Below are positions 4,972 to 5,799 of a stretch of DNA of 5,799 bases, in pieces. Both the position numbers and the translations under genes were made by a program. Under the pieces are notes generated by a model that saw only the letters and a list, made by a program, of their open reading frames with translations, had not been told where the DNA came from and made no database searches. Origin of the DNA: Pseudomonadota bacterium (GTDB taxonomy: Bacteria; Pseudomonadota; Alphaproteobacteria; Rhizobiales; Beijerinckiaceae); assembly GCA_023386115.1 (NCBI GenBank), contig JAEWKL010000288.1, positions 1 to 5,799 on the forward strand, read 5' to 3'. Numbering within the stretch: the first letter of the stretch is position 1; every line of letters begins with the position of its first letter.

Positions 4972-5799
4972 CGCTCCGCCAGGAAATCGACCAGGACGCG
5001 CACCCGCGCCGGGGTCGTGGCGCCGCCGACGAACACCGCGTGGATGCTCTCGCGGTCCTGCGGGTTGTAGGCTTCGAGGAGGGGAACGAGCCGGCCGCTC
5101 GCCACCTCCTCCTGGATATGGAAGCTCCCGACCCGGGTGATGCCCACCCCCTGGACCGCGAGCTGCACCAGCGTCTCGCCGCTATTGGCCGTCAGGTTGC
5201 CCCGGACCGCGAGCATGAAATCCTGCCCCGCCTCGCGGAAGGGCCAGCCGGGCTCGATGCGCCGGAAGCTGAAATCCAGGCAATTGTGCCGCGCGAGATC
5301 GGCCGGAACCCGTGGCACGCCGGCCCGGGCGAGGTAGGACGGGGCCGCGACGACCGTGCGCCCGGTCTCGCCGAGGCGGCGGGCGGTCAGCGGGCTGTCG
5401 GCGAGGGGGCCGAAGCGGATCGCGATGTCGGTCCGGCCGCCGAGCACGTCCGTGATCTCGTCGCTGAGGTCGATCTCCACGGTGATCTCGGGATAGCACG
5501 CAACGAACTCCGCCATGAGCGGCACGACGACCAGGCGGCCATGGGCGTTCGCCGCGCTGACCCGGACCCTGCCGCGCGGCGAGGCCTGGTTGGCGAGGGT
5601 GCTCTCCACCTCGTCGAGATCGGCCAGCACGCGGCACGCCGCCCGGGCATAGATCTCGCCCTCCGCCGTGAGGTGCAGGCGGCGGGTCGTGCGCAGGATC
5701 AGGCGCACGCCGAGCCGCGCCTCGATCCGCGCCACGATGCGGCTGACGGCGGACGGGGTCAGGCCCAGGGCGCGGGCGGCGCCCGACAGGCTGCCGGCC
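4944..5799 (-). CDS. LysR-family transcriptional regulator (N-terminus cut by the window edge)
   Basis: DNA-binding transcription regulator with an N-terminal winged helix-turn-helix and a C-terminal periplasmic-binding-protein-like effector domain. The reading frame is open to the right edge; the first whole codon visible is at 5798-5796. The visible 284 residues begin inside the helix-turn-helix with AGSLSGAARALGLTPSAVSR, then the linker helix (IEARLGVRLILRTTRRLHLT). The effector domain follows, with RGRVRVSA, TDIAIRFGPLADSPLTARRL and the typical HNCLDFSF segment. LysR proteins are about 300 residues, so roughly 15-20 N-terminal residues lie outside. A GTG at 5735 could be mistaken for the start but would remove the DNA-recognition helix. 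It is convergent with the hydrolase gene, which it meets across 18 bases. Its target promoter is often divergent and adjacent in this family, and so would lie beyond the right edge. Control of the hydrolase or pao genes cannot be shown here. The effector is unknown. Confidence 0.93.
   Translation of the reverse strand, partial: AGSLSGAARALGLTPSAVSRIVARIEARLGVRLILRTTRRLHLTAEGEIYARAACRVLADLDEVESTLANQASPRGRVRVSAANAHGRLVVVPLMAEFVACYPEITVEIDLSDEITDVLGGRTDIAIRFGPLADSPLTARRLGETGRTVVAAPSYLARAGVPRVPADLARHNCLDFSFRRIEPGWPFREAGQDFMLAVRGNLTANSGETLVQLAVQGVGITRVGSFHIQEEVASGRLVPLLEAYNPQDRESIHAVFVGGATTPARVRVLVDFLAERMRARSPEG

Noticed and set aside
3902..5140. A 412-codon + strand frame overlapping the hydrolase and the end of the LysR gene
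   Set aside because: Low-complexity Arg/Ala/Gly-rich translation; it is in the wrong frame over one real gene and antisense over another.
5735..5737. GTG at 5735 (- strand) as the LysR start
   Set aside because: It would remove the recognition helix; the frame upstream continues with a typical LysR helix-turn-helix up to the window edge.
1..5799. Search for insertion sequences, CRISPR repeats, tRNA/rRNA genes and attachment sites
   Set aside because: No repeated units, transposase motifs, cloverleaf or rRNA-like sequence were seen; the window is almost fully explained by the five genes and their short gaps.

Overview
The window is strongly GC-rich, with tightly packed genes, GC-type hairpin terminators and long spurious ORFs in every frame. 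This and the protein style suggest an alphaproteobacterium, for example a Methylobacterium-like or other Hyphomicrobiales genome. That placement is inference from sequence character; no database search was made.

Left and centre (about 54-3843, + strand): a three-gene operon for a molybdenum hydroxylase of the xanthine dehydrogenase/oxidase family, closest in design to E. coli PaoABC (YagTSR) aldehyde oxidoreductase. paoA is the two-[2Fe-2S] subunit, paoB the FAD subunit carrying four extra cysteines for a [4Fe-4S] cluster, and paoC the molybdenum-cofactor catalytic subunit. paoA and paoB overlap by four bases (ATGA). paoB and paoC are 8 bases apart, with the paoC ribosome binding site overlapping the paoB stop. 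The expected electron path is Mo, two [2Fe-2S], [4Fe-4S], FAD, then an outside acceptor (ferredoxin in E. coli). Two points separate it from E. coli Pao: no Tat signal is visible on the small subunit, and the position of the active-site Arg of PaoC appears to hold Trp. A paoD/xdhC-type cofactor maturation gene is not in the window. A GC-rich hairpin lies just before paoA, and a terminator-like hairpin follows paoC.

Right centre (4029-4925, + strand): a separate gene for an alpha/beta hydrolase with an Asp nucleophile, of epoxide hydrolase type. Its 185-base upstream region holds the paoC terminator and a leader hairpin.

Right end (4944 to the edge, - strand): a LysR-family regulator convergent with the hydrolase and cut at its N-terminus by the window edge. 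The 18-base gap and the regulator's stop codon lie inside one long hairpin that probably serves as a shared two-way terminator.

I found no mobile element, CRISPR array, RNA gene or clearly new system. The points worth a second look are the variant active site of the molybdenum subunit, the unresolved location of the enzyme in the cell, and the three-sided hairpin architecture around the genes.
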